Shown here: piece by piece, positions 47,230 to 60,130 of the stretch
How positions within the stretch are numbered: the stretch's first letter is position 1
How the letters are laid out: every line of letters begins with the position of its first letter
Source: Hanleya hanleyi
Lineage: Eukaryota > Mollusca > Polyplacophora > Lepidopleurida > Hanleyidae
Direction: 5' to 3'
Assembly: GCA_036873755.1 (NCBI GenBank)
Contig: JAVTVY010033764.1
Location: 83,647 to 147,646, forward strand
DNA: 64,000 nucleotides
Notes under the pieces: model-generated
The model's database searches: none
What the model was told of the DNA's origin: nothing
The model's input: the letters and a program-made list of their open reading frames with translations, nothing else
Program-made: the position numbers and the translations under genes

Positions 47230-48498
47230 TCTCCTTCCGCAGTGAAGCATTCCGTATGCCATATTTCCCCCCTCCTGTCGCCCCGTCTTTGCATTAACGG
47301 GGAACATGAAGCGAGCCGTGTCATGTCGCTCACACAGATATTAACTATTTCACGGTAACATTTTGTATTTTGTATTATAAAGAGAGTATTGCTAGATAGA
47401 TCATGCATATATGGCGTGTTATTCACCAAGACAATGGCTTCATATTTACAGATCGAAAAAAATGTCCGCAAATATGTTTGACCAGGTGCAAATTCGAAGA
47501 TAAATATTAAGAAAGCAAATGGATATTTCCAACCACCATTCCGATCATCGGGAAAAATATGTGATGACAATGCGGGAAAAACTCCCTTCTGTGTAATGTT
47601 AATCAAGCTGATTTTTTTTTTCAATCCAAAATCTGCCAAATCCGATTTTTCTTGAAGTTTACATACTGAAATAACAGCCTCGAAAAAATTACGATGCTCC
47701 GTTTTATAAAAATGGATATATGATTGATCAAAATGTGCTCCCTGATCTGATTTGGTGTTTGTGGGGCATTTACAGTGGGGATTTTCTCTTGTAGCAAAAA
47801 TGTGACACCCCAAACCAAAATAATTTTGCCACAGAATATATTAAAAAGTTTGTTTATTGGAAAGAACCAGGAATAGTTTTGGTTTGAGGGGTCATATTTT
47901 TGCTACAGGAGAAAATCTTCCATGAAAATGCTCTCAAAATACCAAAATAGGCCGGGTAGCACATTTTGATCAATCATATCTCAATTTTCATGAAACTGAA
48001 CATCTCTGTTTTTTCGAAGGGAATATTTCAGTATGTAAACTTAAAGAAAAATCTTATTTGACAGGTTTCGAGTGAAAAAACATCGGCTTTATTACAGTCA
48101 CAGACAAAGGAGTTTTTCGTATGTAAACGTCACACATCCTTACTTTCAGACCTGCCGAAGTGTATAGCGCCGTACCTTTGATGCTAATTGATTGGTTTTA
48201 CAGGAGCATTCGTATACGGCGGGGGAGTGAGTTGATATCTACGAAATAGGTAATTGATAAAGATGCAGATGAACAATAATTTAGTTGGCCGTGACGTGGT
48301 GAACCTTCTGTAGTCTAGCCATTTCTATCAGCGTTATGTGGATCACACACAGATACCTCACCGTTCTACAACTTATCACATAGGCATCAGCAGAGTACTT
48401 CCATAATTCTGGAATGAAATTCGCGAAAATAGAGACTGGCACACAAAAAAACATATACGAGGACAAAAGCCGAAAGACCGCAGGCAGTTTGAGTACGG
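47230..48498. repeat. Paralogous block 'a' (right cluster) with foldback
   Basis: Matches 19300-19741 and then 21743-22200 once the PLE tandem in that copy and the foldback in this one are set aside. At 48149-48193 the sequence TGCCGAAGTGTATAGCGCCG then TACCTTTGATGCTAATTG is uninterrupted, showing the near-empty state of the PLE site at 19742/21742. Confidence 0.7.
47557..48140. mobile_element. 0.58-kb foldback element
   Basis: Two arms of about 260 bp (47559-47820 and 47875-48138) are inverted copies of each other. Examples are GAAGTTTACATACTGAAATA, TATGATTGATCAAAATGTGC and TTGTAGCAAAAATGTGAC on the left with near-complements on the right. A ~53-bp loop lies between. Block 'a' in the left cluster lacks the whole unit, so it is an insertion. 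A 221-codon antisense frame (47148-47813) crosses it and is not taken as a gene. Confidence 0.75.
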
Positions 48499-51400
48499 AA
48501 CTCGTGTTGCTTACAAAGAAGACTATTTGATCGTAACAGAGGGTCGCTCTCATTTGTCATGACAAAAGCTACCTTATACTAACTGCGGAAGAACTCTTTG
48601 TGTCACCCAATATTTCAGACTGGCTTTAGGCAGTCGTGTATTAAGTATAAAGCTTTAAAAAGAACATACATTGATACAGTTTACTGCATCAAAGTTTATC
48701 TTTTGATACTGTTGAAAATGTAACACGAGTCACGATAGAATTAATGTTATCCTGAGACTGTGTACTCAGCACTCCAATCTCATTCCCTGATTGGAAGTTC
48801 AATAGTTACATCTGAATAACCTTAACTGTGTTTCACTGGTGGCTATCGAAAATCGATCTAGTTAGATGATCTGTTTTGTTGACCTGGCAACTACCGTGAA
48901 AAGTGAGCACAATGTCGCCATTGTAACAATTTGGGATTCTAATTGGCTCTATTGTTCTCAGATGCTTTGATGCTGGAATCAGAAGCAAACAGGGTTTTCG
49001 GACGCTAATTAATTTCAGAAGCTTCAAGATAACATAAAATTCTGCATGGCATAAGTTTAGCCTACAGAAAGCCTTTGAAGATAAACACGATTTATCCAGA
49101 TAAAGATGACCTTCATACGTGTACATATACCAAGGAAATTGTTCTTCGTTATTTCGATTCAGGAGAAATGTTAGAATGGATTCCGGGGGAAATTGTATAT
49201 AGTATATCCGTGGCAGGTTGACGAATTCAACCCGTTAGTTTTCGGACTGGATATATAACTAAGGTTAGATTGATTAACTATCGACAACAGTACCTTCACC
49301 ATTCATTTGTACAAATACATCAGCTATCCCTCCTGGTTAGAACAATTCTGTTTGTACATGTACCATGGGGTGTCGATTATGAGCCATTGACCATGACCAC
49401 GAATAGTTATCCATTGGACAGAACTTTAATTGTTGGTGGAAATTAAACAAAATATAAATCTTGCTTGGGCTAGTTATAAGATATATTTGTTGTATGCGTT
49501 GTGGGCCATTACAATAAATTACAAAGAAGTTGGGGGAACAGATAGCAAACTTTACCTTCTGTGGGTACTGTCACGTCCGTCATTTTATATTTGGTCATGA
49601 TCCTAGGCCCTAGAAGTTACTGCGCCTGATTTTTCTTCTTCTGCAGTTACGGTGAAATGTTGTGAATAATGGCCCTTCCTGCCAACCCTATTATTTATAA
49701 TTTCCGGGGTTCTACTGTGAATGATAAACAGGACGATTAATTAGTAGAGTAGATATTCTACCTTTGACCTGACCTAATGATGGCGATTCGGACGGAGATG
49801 GCGAACTTTCCTAAATAGGTCATAGTTGTAGCATCAATTCGGATAGTTTGTTATCCGCTTCCGCGTCAAGGTATTAATTCTTTGTTTCCAAATGAAAGTA
49901 TTTTACGTCATGTGTCAACGAGATCTCCGTCTCTGATCTTTAACTTCGCAGAAAATGTGAACAGAGACACCCGGGAATTGTCGACATTTGGCAGGCCACA
50001 CCGGTCGATAATTAACTCAAGGCGTCCAAAGCGGAATAAATGCAACATGAGCTCCAATAACCGGAAGCAATAATCACTGAATTTTATCTGGCGTCATCTA
50101 AGACAAAACTCTGTTTGACGTCGGGAACGGCTGCTTGACTGGGGGCGAAATTAATCAGTTACGAGTTTTAAAAAGAAACGACTAAGAGGCCATGTGCAAT
50201 CATTGAGATATAGTATACACATGTATGTATGATAGTACAGCAAATACGTAACAAAACTGTAACTGCATTGTGAACAGTAAGGCCCGAATAATTTGCAACC
50301 AATTCGACTACAGATCAATATCAATATACGAACATGCAACAATTTCCGGAATATCTACAGCAATAAGAGTAGGCCTACTGGGGACTTTGGTCATATTCCT
50401 TGTCTTCATCTCCAATTCCAGTGGCGACAGCACTTTCATCATGGTACACCCTGTTGGTCATGTTCATGTTCATGTTCATGTTCGTGTTCATAACCACATA
50501 ATTTTATTCAATGGGAAAGTATTATTTGTGTCATTCAATATTTTAGGCTAGCTATAAGCAATCGTGTATAAAGTGTAAATTTGGCAACTGCATAATAATT
50601 TATCTCTTGACGAGTAAGGAACTACTCTTTTCGGGAATGATGTCAGTACCTTACAATCTTGAGATGGTATACTCAGCATTCCAGAACACTCCCTGCTTGG
50701 GATCCTTGGCTATATGTGAATAACCTTAACTAAGTTCCACTGATGGCTATCGAAAATCGATCAAAGATCGGTGACCGGGTTTGTTGACGTGGCCACTATC
50801 GTCAAAAGTGAGCACAATGTTCCCGTCGTTACAGTTCAGAATATATTTGTTTCTATTATTCTTAGATCTTCTTATATTTGGAATCAGAACGATTTCGCTC
50901 GCTATTCCGATATGCATCGAGATAGCATAAAAATCCTACACGGCATATTAACACAGACCGCCTTGACCTGTGAAGATAAACACGGTTTGTCCGTTTGAAG
51001 ACGATCTACACTATATGTACATACACCGAGGAAATTGTTCTTCTCGCTTTCGATTCATATGAAATGTTAGAAAGATTATTGGAAATTCAATTATCATCAC
51101 AGATATACAATGACAAGGGGTGAACACTGCATATAGTATATCCGTGGCCATTGGCTGGATTCATTCCGTTCGTTATCTTTGTGAATAGATGAATAGATAA
51201 AAGGAGGTTATCGACAACAGTAACAATCATTTATGCCATTAGATGTACTAACCTTACCTCACGAGAAGAATTCGGCGTGTGCCGAATGTGAGGCGAAACT
51301 TCATTATAAGATGAAAGGGGTGAAATCGCAATATAAACTCACATATATAGTCCTACACCATTTGTTCGTATATATCAGTCGCCAAATTGGCAATATTTAG

Positions 51401-52766
51401 CAATAACACCATAATTTGAGGCATTTTTTACTACTTCAGCTATACCTCCTCTTGCCGACTATTGATTCCTTTACTTTTCCACAAATTTCTCTCAAATTTT
51501 GAGGTCGATAATTATGCGGTCAAGCAAATGTTGCATGCCAAAATTGACGTCGGATGGTCAAAGGCCTATAAATCTGAAAATCATCGGAAGTCAGTTTATG
51601 TTTTGAGTAGATAGATCATTTAGAGATATGATACGCCATGCAGGTACTGAAATTATCAAAGGTAAAAAAAGGACAACAGTCAGTGTCAATCCAGTCCAAG
51701 GATGTGGAATGTGATCAAACTTAAGAAATATATCAGGCTTATGTCATACAAGAAACCTATTACGGTCAAATGGTCAAATGTCAATGCCACTGGGCATAAA
51801 AAAAATCATTGAAAATGACAGTTTTACGAATAGATGCATTATGAGCGGCGATGTATCTGGTACCAGGAATGGGGTTAAAAGATCAATGGTCTTTTTCACA
51901 GACCACTAGCGACTCACTGTAACACATAACACATCACTTCCTATCAGATGACTTGATAGGGTTATTACATCATTGCATTTGGATATTTGTATCTACTATC
52001 ACTCAAGCCGGTGCTAGGGGCAGCGCGAGCATGTCATTCAAGATGCCCACATGAACATCTACAGTAAAAGCGCGGCTGAGATACAAATCATAACAGGTAC
52101 AAATCACAGATACAAATCATCTCAGTGATCATCACAGGGATAATTTTGGTTCTTGTGATGCTTCTAGGCATGCACCCAGAATGTTGGACTGTGCGGTCAT
52201 ATGACTTCTTATCAGTACGCCGGCATATTTTTCCACCAGCTTTATATGTTACGTTTAATCAAGTATATCCTTTCAGTTACGTAGTCTATAGTACCTTGGT
52301 ATTACCTTGTCTATTAGATTATTGTTTCAGTTGTAACGAGTGAACGATTTACCGTGTATTTCCGAAAGGCAATATTGTCTCCTTGGGTCACATCACCGAA
52401 GAAGCCGTCCTTTACGGAATACGGAAATACATGGTAAATTGAACCATATTATTTTGAAAACGATATAGCGTTCTCGTGTATGTAGTATATATCGGTTTGA
52501 TGCCTGTGGAACTTTGTATGAATAAATGGACGAATATCAAGTGAATGACGCTGGGATTATATAAATCCGTTAATAATGAGTCACATACAAGTGACAGACG
52601 GTAACGTAAAATCGGTTCCGTGTTCTGTATTTTGGTGTTCTGCAGCGAAAACTGTAGTTTCGGGGTTGTAACGTTATTGTTTGTGAATAGATTTTTTTTG
52701 TATAAAATCAAGATTATGGAGATTTTGTCACTCTATAACTTCAGCAATATGATATCACATTTAGCA
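48499..52766 (+). repeat. 4.27-kb tandem duplication, first copy
   Basis: Direct repeat of 52770-57033, offset 4271 bp in the first part and 4267 bp after a 4-bp indel near 50360. About ten differences were seen by eye, so identity is near 99.8%. The unit holds block b (48499-49600), block c (49855-50310), a second b-like part (50540-51250), a TGTTCA hexamer run (50459-50490) and an old plus-strand pLTR remnant (about 52006-52160). No gene was recognised. Confidence 0.95.
52006..52160 (+). repeat. Old PLE pLTR remnant in the duplicated unit
   Basis: GCCGGTGCTAGGGGCAGC, CATTCAAGATGCCCACATGA and AAAGCGCGGCTGAGATACAA correspond in order to CCCGGGGCTAGGGGCC, CTTCAAGATCCTCATGG and AAAGCGTGACTGAGATACAT of young pLTRs. 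The duplicate is at about 56273-56427. Divergence shows that it predates the duplication. Confidence 0.55.
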
Positions 52767-55700
52767 CGTAACTCGTGTTGCTTACAAAGAAGACTATTTG
52801 ATCGTAACAGAGGGTCGCTCTCATTTGTCATGACAAAAGCTACCTTATACTAACTGCGGAAGAACTCTTTGTGTCACCCAATATTTCAGACTGGCTTTAG
52901 GCAGTCGTGTATTAAGTATAAAGCTTTAAAAAGAACATACATTGATACAGTTTACTGCATCAAAGTTTATCTTTTGATACTGTTGAAAATGTAACACGAG
53001 TCACGATAGAATTAGTGTTATCCTGAGACTGTGTACTCAGCACTCCAATCTCATTCCCTGATTGGAAGTTCAATAGTTACATCTGAATAACCTTAACTGT
53101 GTTTCACTGGTGGCTATCGAAAATCGATCTAGTTAGATGATCTGTTTTGTTGACCTGGCAACTACCGTGAAAAGTGAGCACAATGTCGCCATTGTAACAA
53201 TTTGGGATTCTAATTGGCTCTATTGTTCTCAGATGCTTTGATGCTGGAATCAGAAGCAAACAGGGTTTTCGGACGCTAATTAATTTCAGAAGCTTCAAGA
53301 TAACATAAAATTCTGCATGGCATAAGTTTAGCCTACAGAAAGCCTTTGAAGATAAACACGATTTATCCAGATAAAGATGACCTTCATACGTGTACATATA
53401 CCAAGGAAATTGTTCTTCGTTATTTCGATTCAGGAGAAATGTTAGAATGGATTCCGGGGGAAATTGTATATAGTATATCCGTGGCAGGTTGACGAATTCA
53501 ACCCGTTAGTTTTCGGACTGGATATATAACTAAGGTTAGATTGATTAACTATCGACAACAGTACCTTCACCATTCATTTGTACAAATACATCAGCTATCC
53601 CTCCTGGTTAGAACAATTCTGTTTGTACATGTACCATGGGGTGTCGATTATGAGCCATTGACCATGACCACGAATAGTTATCCATTGGACAGAACTTTAA
53701 TTGTTGGTGGAAATTAAACAAAATATAAATCTTGCTTGGGCTAGTTATAAGATATATTTGTTGTATGCGTTGTGGGCCATTACAATAAATTACAAAGAAG
53801 TTGGGGGAACAGATAGCAAACTTTACCTTCTGTGGGTACTGTCACGTCCGTCATTTTATATTTGGTCATGATCCTAGGCCCTAGAAGTTACTGCGCCTGA
53901 TTTTTCTTCTTCTGCAGTTACGGTGAAATGTTGTGAATAATGGCCCTTCCTGCCAACCCTATTATTTATAATTTCCGGGGTTCTACTGTGAATGATAAAC
54001 AGGACGATTAATTAGTAGAGTAGATATTCTACCTTTGACCTGACCTAATGATGGCGATTCGGACGGAGATGGCGAACTTTCCTAAATAGGTCATAGTTGT
54101 AGCATCAATTCGGATAGTTTGTTATCCGCTTCCGCGTCAAGGTATTAATTCTTTGTTTCCAAATGAAAGTATTTTACGTCATGTGTCAACGAGATCTCCG
54201 TCTCTGATCTTTAACTTCGCAGAAAATGTGAACAGAGACACCCGGGAATTGTCGACATTTGGCAGGCCACACCGGTCGATAATTAACTCAAGGCGTCCAA
54301 AGCGGAATAAATGCAACATGAGCTCCAATAACCGGAAGCAATAATCACTGAATTTTATCTGGCGTCATCTAAGACAAAACTCTGTTTGACGTCGGGAACG
54401 GCTGCTTGACTGGGGGCGAAATTAATCAGTTACGAGTTTTAAAAAGAAACGACTAAGAGGCCATGTGCAATCATTGAGATATAGTATACACATGTATGTA
54501 TGATAGTACAGCAAATACGTAACAAAACTGTAACTGCATTGTGAACAGTAAGGCCCGAATAATTTGCAACCAATTCGACTACAGATCAATATCAATATAC
54601 GAACATGCAACAATTTCCGGAATATCTACAGCAGAGTAGGCCTACTGGGGACTTTGGTCATATTCCTTGTCTTCATCTCCAATTCCAGTGGCGACAGCAC
54701 TTTCATCATGGTACACCCTGTTGGTCATGTTCATGTTCATGTTCATGTTCGTGTTCATAACCACATAATTTTATTCAATGGGAAAGTATTATTTGTGTCA
54801 TTTAATATTTTAGGCTAGCTATAAGCAATCGTGTATAAAGTGTAAATTTGGCAACTGCATAATAATTTATCTCTTGACGAGTAAGGAACTACTCTTTTCG
54901 GGAATGATGTCAGTACCTTACAATCTTGAGATGGTATACTCAGCATTCCAGAACACTCCCTGCTTGGGATCCTTGGCTATATGTGAATAACCTTAACTAA
55001 GTTCCACTGATGGCTATCGAAAATCGATCAAAGATCGGTGACCGGGTTTGTTGACGTGGCCACTATCGTCAAAAGTGAGCACAATGTTCCCGTCGTTACA
55101 GTTCAGAATATATTTGTTTCTATTATTCTTAGATCTTCTTATATTTGGAATCAGAACGATTTCGCTCGCTATTCCGATATGCATCGAGATAGCATAAAAA
55201 TCCTACACGGCATATTAACACAGACCGCCTTGACCTGTGAAGATAAACACGGTTTGTCCGTTTGAAGACGATCTACACTATATGTACATACACCGAGGAA
55301 ATTGTTCTTCTCGCTTTCGATTCATATGAAATGTTAGAAAGATTATTGGAAATTCAATTATCATCACAGATATACAATGACAAGGGGTGAACACTGCATA
55401 TAGTATATCCGTGGCCTGTGGCTGGATTCAATCCGTTCGTTATCTTTGTGAATAGATGAATAGATAAAAGGAGGTTATCGACAACAGTAACAATCATTTA
55501 TGCCATTAGATGTACTAACCTTACCTCACGAGAAGAATTCGGCGTGTGCCGAATGTGAGGCGAAACTTCATTATAAGATGAAAGGGGTGAAATCGCAATA
55601 TAAACTCACATATATAGTCCTACACCATTTGTTCGTATATATCAGTCGCCAAATTGGCAATATTTAGCAATAACACCATAATTTGAGGCATTTTTTACTA

Positions 55701-57033
55701 CTTCAGCTATACCTCCTCTTGCCGACTATTGATTCCTTTACTTTTCCACAAATTTCTCTCAAATTTTGAGGTCGATAATTATGCGGTCAAGCAAATGTTG
55801 CATGCCAAAATTGACGTCGGATGGTCAAAGGCCTATAAATCTGAAAATCATCGGAAGTCAGTTTATGTTTTGAGTAGATAGATCATTTAGAGATATGATA
55901 CGCCATGCAGGTACTGAAATTATCAAAGGTAAAAAAAGGACAACAGTCAGTGTCAATCCAGTCCAAGGATGTGGAATGTGATCAAACTTAAGAAATATAT
56001 CAGGCTTATGTCATACAAGAAACCTATTACGGTCAAATGGTCAAATGTCAATGCCACTGGGCATAAAAAAAATCATTGAAAATGACAGTTTTACGAATAG
56101 ATGCATTATGAGCGGCGATGTATCTGGTACCAGGAATGGGGTTAAAAGATCAATGGTCTTTTTCACAGACCACTAGCGACTCACTGTAACACATAACACA
56201 TCACTTCCTATCAGATGACTTGATAGGGTTATTACATCATTGCATTTGGATATTTGTATCTACTATCACTCAAGCCGGTGCTAGGGGCAGCGCGAGCATG
56301 TCATTCAAGATGCCCACATGAACATCTACAGTAAAAGCGCGGCTGAGATACAAATCATAACAGGTACAAATCACAGATACAAATCATCTCAGTGATCATC
56401 ACAGGGATAATTTTGGTTCTTGTGATGCTTCTAGGCATGCACCCAGAATGTTGGACTGTGCGGTCATATGACTTCTTATCAGTACGCCGGCATATTTTTC
56501 CACCAGCTTTATATGTTACGTTTAATCAAGTATATCCTTTCAGTTACGTAGTCTATAGTACCTTGTTATTACCTTGTCTATTAGATTATTGTTTCAGTTG
56601 TAACGAGTGAACGATTTACCGTGTATTTCCGAAAGGCAATATTGTCTCCTTGGGTCACATCACCGAAGAAGCCGTCCTTTACGGAATACGGAAATACATG
56701 GTAAATTGAACCATATTATTTTGAAAACGATATAGCGTTCTCGTGTATGTAGTATATATCGGTTTGATGCCTGTGGAACTTTGTATGAATAAATGGACGA
56801 ATATCAAGTGAATGACGCTGGGATTATATAAATCCGTTAATAATGAGTCACATACAAGTGACAGACGGTAACGTAAAATCGGTTCCGTGTTCTGTATTTT
56901 GGTGTTCTGCAGCGAAAACTGTAGTTTCGGGGTTGTAACGTTATTGTTTGTGAATAGATTTTTTTTGTATAAAATCAAGATTATGGAGATTTTGTCACTC
57001 TATAACTTCAGCAATATGATATCACATTTAGCA
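52767..57033 (+). repeat. 4.27-kb tandem duplication, second copy
   Basis: Begins after a 3-bp junction (CGT, 52767-52769) and ends at TTTAGCA (57033), matching the end of copy one at 52766. It differs from the first copy by single bases (for example A/G near 48754/53025, G/T near 52301/56568) and by the 4-bp deletion near 54630. A fresh duplication or an assembly artefact would look alike. Confidence 0.95.
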
Positions 57034-57167
57034 TCATGAGTTCTTTTATCAGCGATGGCACACAGTGAACTAGAGATATTGAATTTTATATCGACATGCA
57101 TTATAATTATATTCTAAACTATATAGGAACTTCAATGTATTTCCGGGTAACTCGTTTCCGGGTAACT
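57034..57167. other. Junction DNA with an 18-bp direct repeat
   Basis: Between the duplication and PLE copy 5. CGGGTAACTCGTTT occurs twice (57144 and 57160), the second running into the pLTR. Confidence 0.5.
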
Positions 57168-57580
57168 CGTTTCGTAACTTGTGTCTAATTCCGCTTAACC
57201 CGGGGCTAGGGGCCGTATGAACCCATGTACTTCAAGATCCTCATGGTACTCATATGAACAGTCACAATCAAAGCGTGACTGAGATACATCTTTTTTTTAG
57301 ATGACGACTCTATAACGAATATTATGGATTAAGAATACTGATCAGCGATACGGATTTGATATTTTGGGAACATCATGATGTCTTGCCGGCATCATTGAAA
57401 ACTGTTGACCGCTTCTCTCTTGCAGGAAACAAGCCTATGTTTATGTATACTATGATTGTCTTTTTGAATTTGGTGCTAATACTGTTATGTGGAAAATGGA
57501 ATAGGTCTTTGGATTATGGACGCGGATATTCTCTAATGGACGACGGCTGGATTATGAATGACGGACTAGACGCTTGTAAT
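57168..57580 (+). repeat. PLE copy 5: 3' pLTR only
   Basis: A plus-strand 413-bp pLTR from CGTTTCGTAACTTGTGTC to GACGCTTGTAAT with no RT attached. Its ORF (from TTG at 57356) is intact and includes MFMYTMIVFLNLVLILL and DYGRGYSLMDDGWIMNDG. The frame continues into the adjoining LINE without a stop. Confidence 0.85.
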
Positions 57581-58347
57581 CATAATATGTGCTTCGTGCT
57601 TCATCAAATTTATAAGAGGAAAAATTATGTCATATTCTCAGAATCACTGTCATGCCTTCAAGCGATTAAAAATGGAACTTCAACTCATCCCACCATCTTG
57701 AATATTCTACAATTATATGACTGTAGATTTGATCAACAAATTGATGTTGTGGTTTGTTGGTTGCCTAGTCACGTTGGCATCAAAAGTAATACTGAGGGGG
57801 ACAATGGCTAAAGAAGCCCTGGATAATGAGGTTGATCCTGTTGGAATCCCATATAGCGATTTCAGACCCTCTATCTGTACTTATGTGAGAAAGCTGTTTC
57901 AATCTTTATGGGATGCTGTGAAAAAAAAAACTTCATGAGTTCAAAAAAACTGTAGGCTATACTCATCTGAACAGTCAGGAAACGTTTCATCAAGCCATGA
58001 TCAGGCGATGTAGAATCGGCCATACACGATTAACTCAGGAATATTTACTAAAAAAAAGAGCCAGTCCCAAGGTGTATTCCATGCCACGAAGATCTCACTG
58101 TAAAACATATTCTTATCGAGTGTATAGATTTCAAGATCGTAAGAGATTCTTTTTATCGAGCAACTACTTTAGAAAATGTTTTTAGTAGGGTGAAAGAAGA
58201 CTGTATCTTAGGTTATTTGAGAGGAATTCTTTTTTTTGCACAAGGTTTAATGTGTGTGTGTTTTAATGTTAACTTGAATACTTAGAATTTTGTTTGATCG
58301 TCGCTATATAGCTGAAATATTGCTGAACGTGACGTTAAACCTTAATT
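57581..58347 (+). pseudogene. 3' end of a LINE with RNase H domain
   Basis: A 5'-truncated non-LTR retrotransposon tail. VIFSESLSCLQAI and VVCWLPSHVGIKSN are RNase H blocks; the usual Asp of the FSDSLS block is Glu here. A frameshift near 57800 shifts the frame to AKEALDNEVDP and on to VRKLFQSLWDAVKK. A second shift lies at an A-run near 57922. The last part has THLNSQETFHQ, RRCRIGHTRLTQEYLLK and a Cys/His-type end (PRCIPCHEDL...KHILIEC in mixed frames). The 3' tail ends TGAACGTGACGTTAAA at 58340 then a TC run. It resembles RNase H-bearing clades such as I/Nimb. It starts exactly at the PLE end. Confidence 0.75.
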
Positions 58348-59659
58348 CTCTCTCTCATCAAATTTCACCGTCTGCATCACGGCTATAATTTACGTACCTT
58401 TCGCTTGACCGTATAAACTGCATGTTGATGACACTTTTCCAAAGCTAACCTTCATCGCAAATCGTTTTGTCACATTCTCTCGATTGAAAACCGATTCATC
58501 GTTATCATAACTGACTTATGCGAATAAGGCCACAAATAGGCAAATTAGGATTCCCTCGTGAACAGATTCCCCGAACGGAGAAACATCGAACCATGTACTC
58601 GTTCTCAAGAGGCATTGTATAATTGTGGTGTAAAAGGTGGGAGTGTCCCTTTTCTGCAGCATACATGAGCAAAGTTCTAATAATCGAAATGTATTCTCGC
58701 TGCCTTCGAGATACACCGATTAATTTGTCCGCTGAAACCGGGAGGGGCAAAACCGGGTTTCCGTCACTTCCTCCCAAGGTTTTTTCTTATAGGGACATGA
58801 AATCCGGCTAAATGATTCCGAGGTTTCCAATGGGTATCCGAAGACCGACGAACCGAAAAAGATAAACCAAAGTCATTCAAATTGAGATATTTATCTGTAT
58901 CCCTCGGGTATCGCGAAACCATTTCGATCGACTGGATATGATCGACAGGCACGGAGAGATATAAGACCTGCTGGGCAATGCCGGACAATCAGATCTCTGT
59001 CCAGATGAAAGTATATGAAGGAGCCAATAACAGACCAACCCTGGGTGAGGACATATGCGCATTTTCCATAAGACTATCAAATGGTTGCACGCTTGCATGT
59101 GAGAGAAGAAGAAATCTTACATTAGGCATAATACATCAGGCTGAGTGTGGTGTCCCAGCTGATGTGAGAGATGATTATATCTCATGAATAGTAGCGATAT
59201 AAACCTAAACCGAACCAGAATTTTCACTGTACCGCGGTTCATTTTTTGTAACTTTGAACATGATCAATAGAATATAAGGAAAAAATTGAAGACGCGTAAT
59301 ATTTGATAACATTGGGTCGATATTCCACTACATGATTTCTTATTGAAATCGTGATGGTCCAATCTGGGACGCTGTCAGGGACAGTTATTGCAAAACACAG
59401 AACTGGCTATCAAGATTAAAGCAACTCAATCAGCGGATGCAATCACCAGGAGTTCATCTCCGCCAACTTGAAATAATATAATTGAAAGATAGCAAATGCC
59501 AGCTGTCACAATTTAACTTAAGTGGTCACAATCCAATAACTACGTTGATTAGATTGCACGGAACTATAGAGACGAATAAATAAATAGACGTCCAACGTTC
59601 ACTATGTATCGTTACCTTTAGTTTGACAAAGCCTTATTTATAAGCAACTATAAGCATTC
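58348..59659. other. Unassigned CpG-replete DNA
   Basis: Several short overlapping frames on both strands (58505-59187). None has recognisable motifs. No RNA or repeat was recognised. Confidence 0.5.
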
Positions 59660-60130
59660 ATATATCCGAACAATAACTTCTGGAAAACTGAACGCATTCT
59701 TTTCAAGTTTGGTATGTGAGTATCTCGCCTTAAGATCTCGCATAGGATTGTTTCTCACCCCGATCAGATTATAAGTGGCGCCACCCAGGAACCAAGTTAA
59801 AATTTCGTTTCCGGACAATAACTGTTGAAAATGTGAACGGATTCTTTCCAAATTTGGTATGTGGGTACCTTGCCTCAGGATTTTCCTTGGGATTGTTTTT
59901 GACGTAAACCTGCCTATACGTGGTGTCACCTGTCGGCTAATTCAAAATTTTGTTTCTGGACAATAACCTGAATTTGGTATGTGGGTACCTTGCTTCAAAA
60001 TCTTACGAGGGATTGTTTTTCATGTCGATCTGCTTATAGGTGACGCCACCAAGAGCCAAGTTAAAATATCTGATATGTGGGTTCATTGCATCAAGGTCTC
60101 ACTTGGGATTCTCATGCCAATAAATCTGTA
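59660..60130 (-). repeat. 145-bp tandem repeat, just over three copies
   Basis: CCGAACAATAAC (59666), CCGGACAATAAC (59811) and CTGGACAATAAC (59956) are spaced 145 bp. Each is followed by TTTGGTATGTG(G/A)GTA, CTTGCCTCA-type words, GGGATTGTTTTT and GGCGCCACC-type words. The third copy has a deletion and a partial fourth ends near 60130. Confidence 0.8.

Noticed and set aside
47148..47813. 221-codon minus-strand open frame
   Set aside because: It runs through the left arm of the foldback and into the G-rich repeat. The paralog lacks most of it, and no motif was seen.
48833..49126. 97-codon minus-strand frame, identical at 53104-53397
   Set aside because: Identity comes from the tandem duplication; the older paralog at 22.4 kb does not keep the frame.
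52125..52343. Hydrophobic 72-codon frame, duplicated at 56392
   Set aside because: It overlaps an old pLTR remnant. Its conservation between the two copies only reflects the recent duplication.
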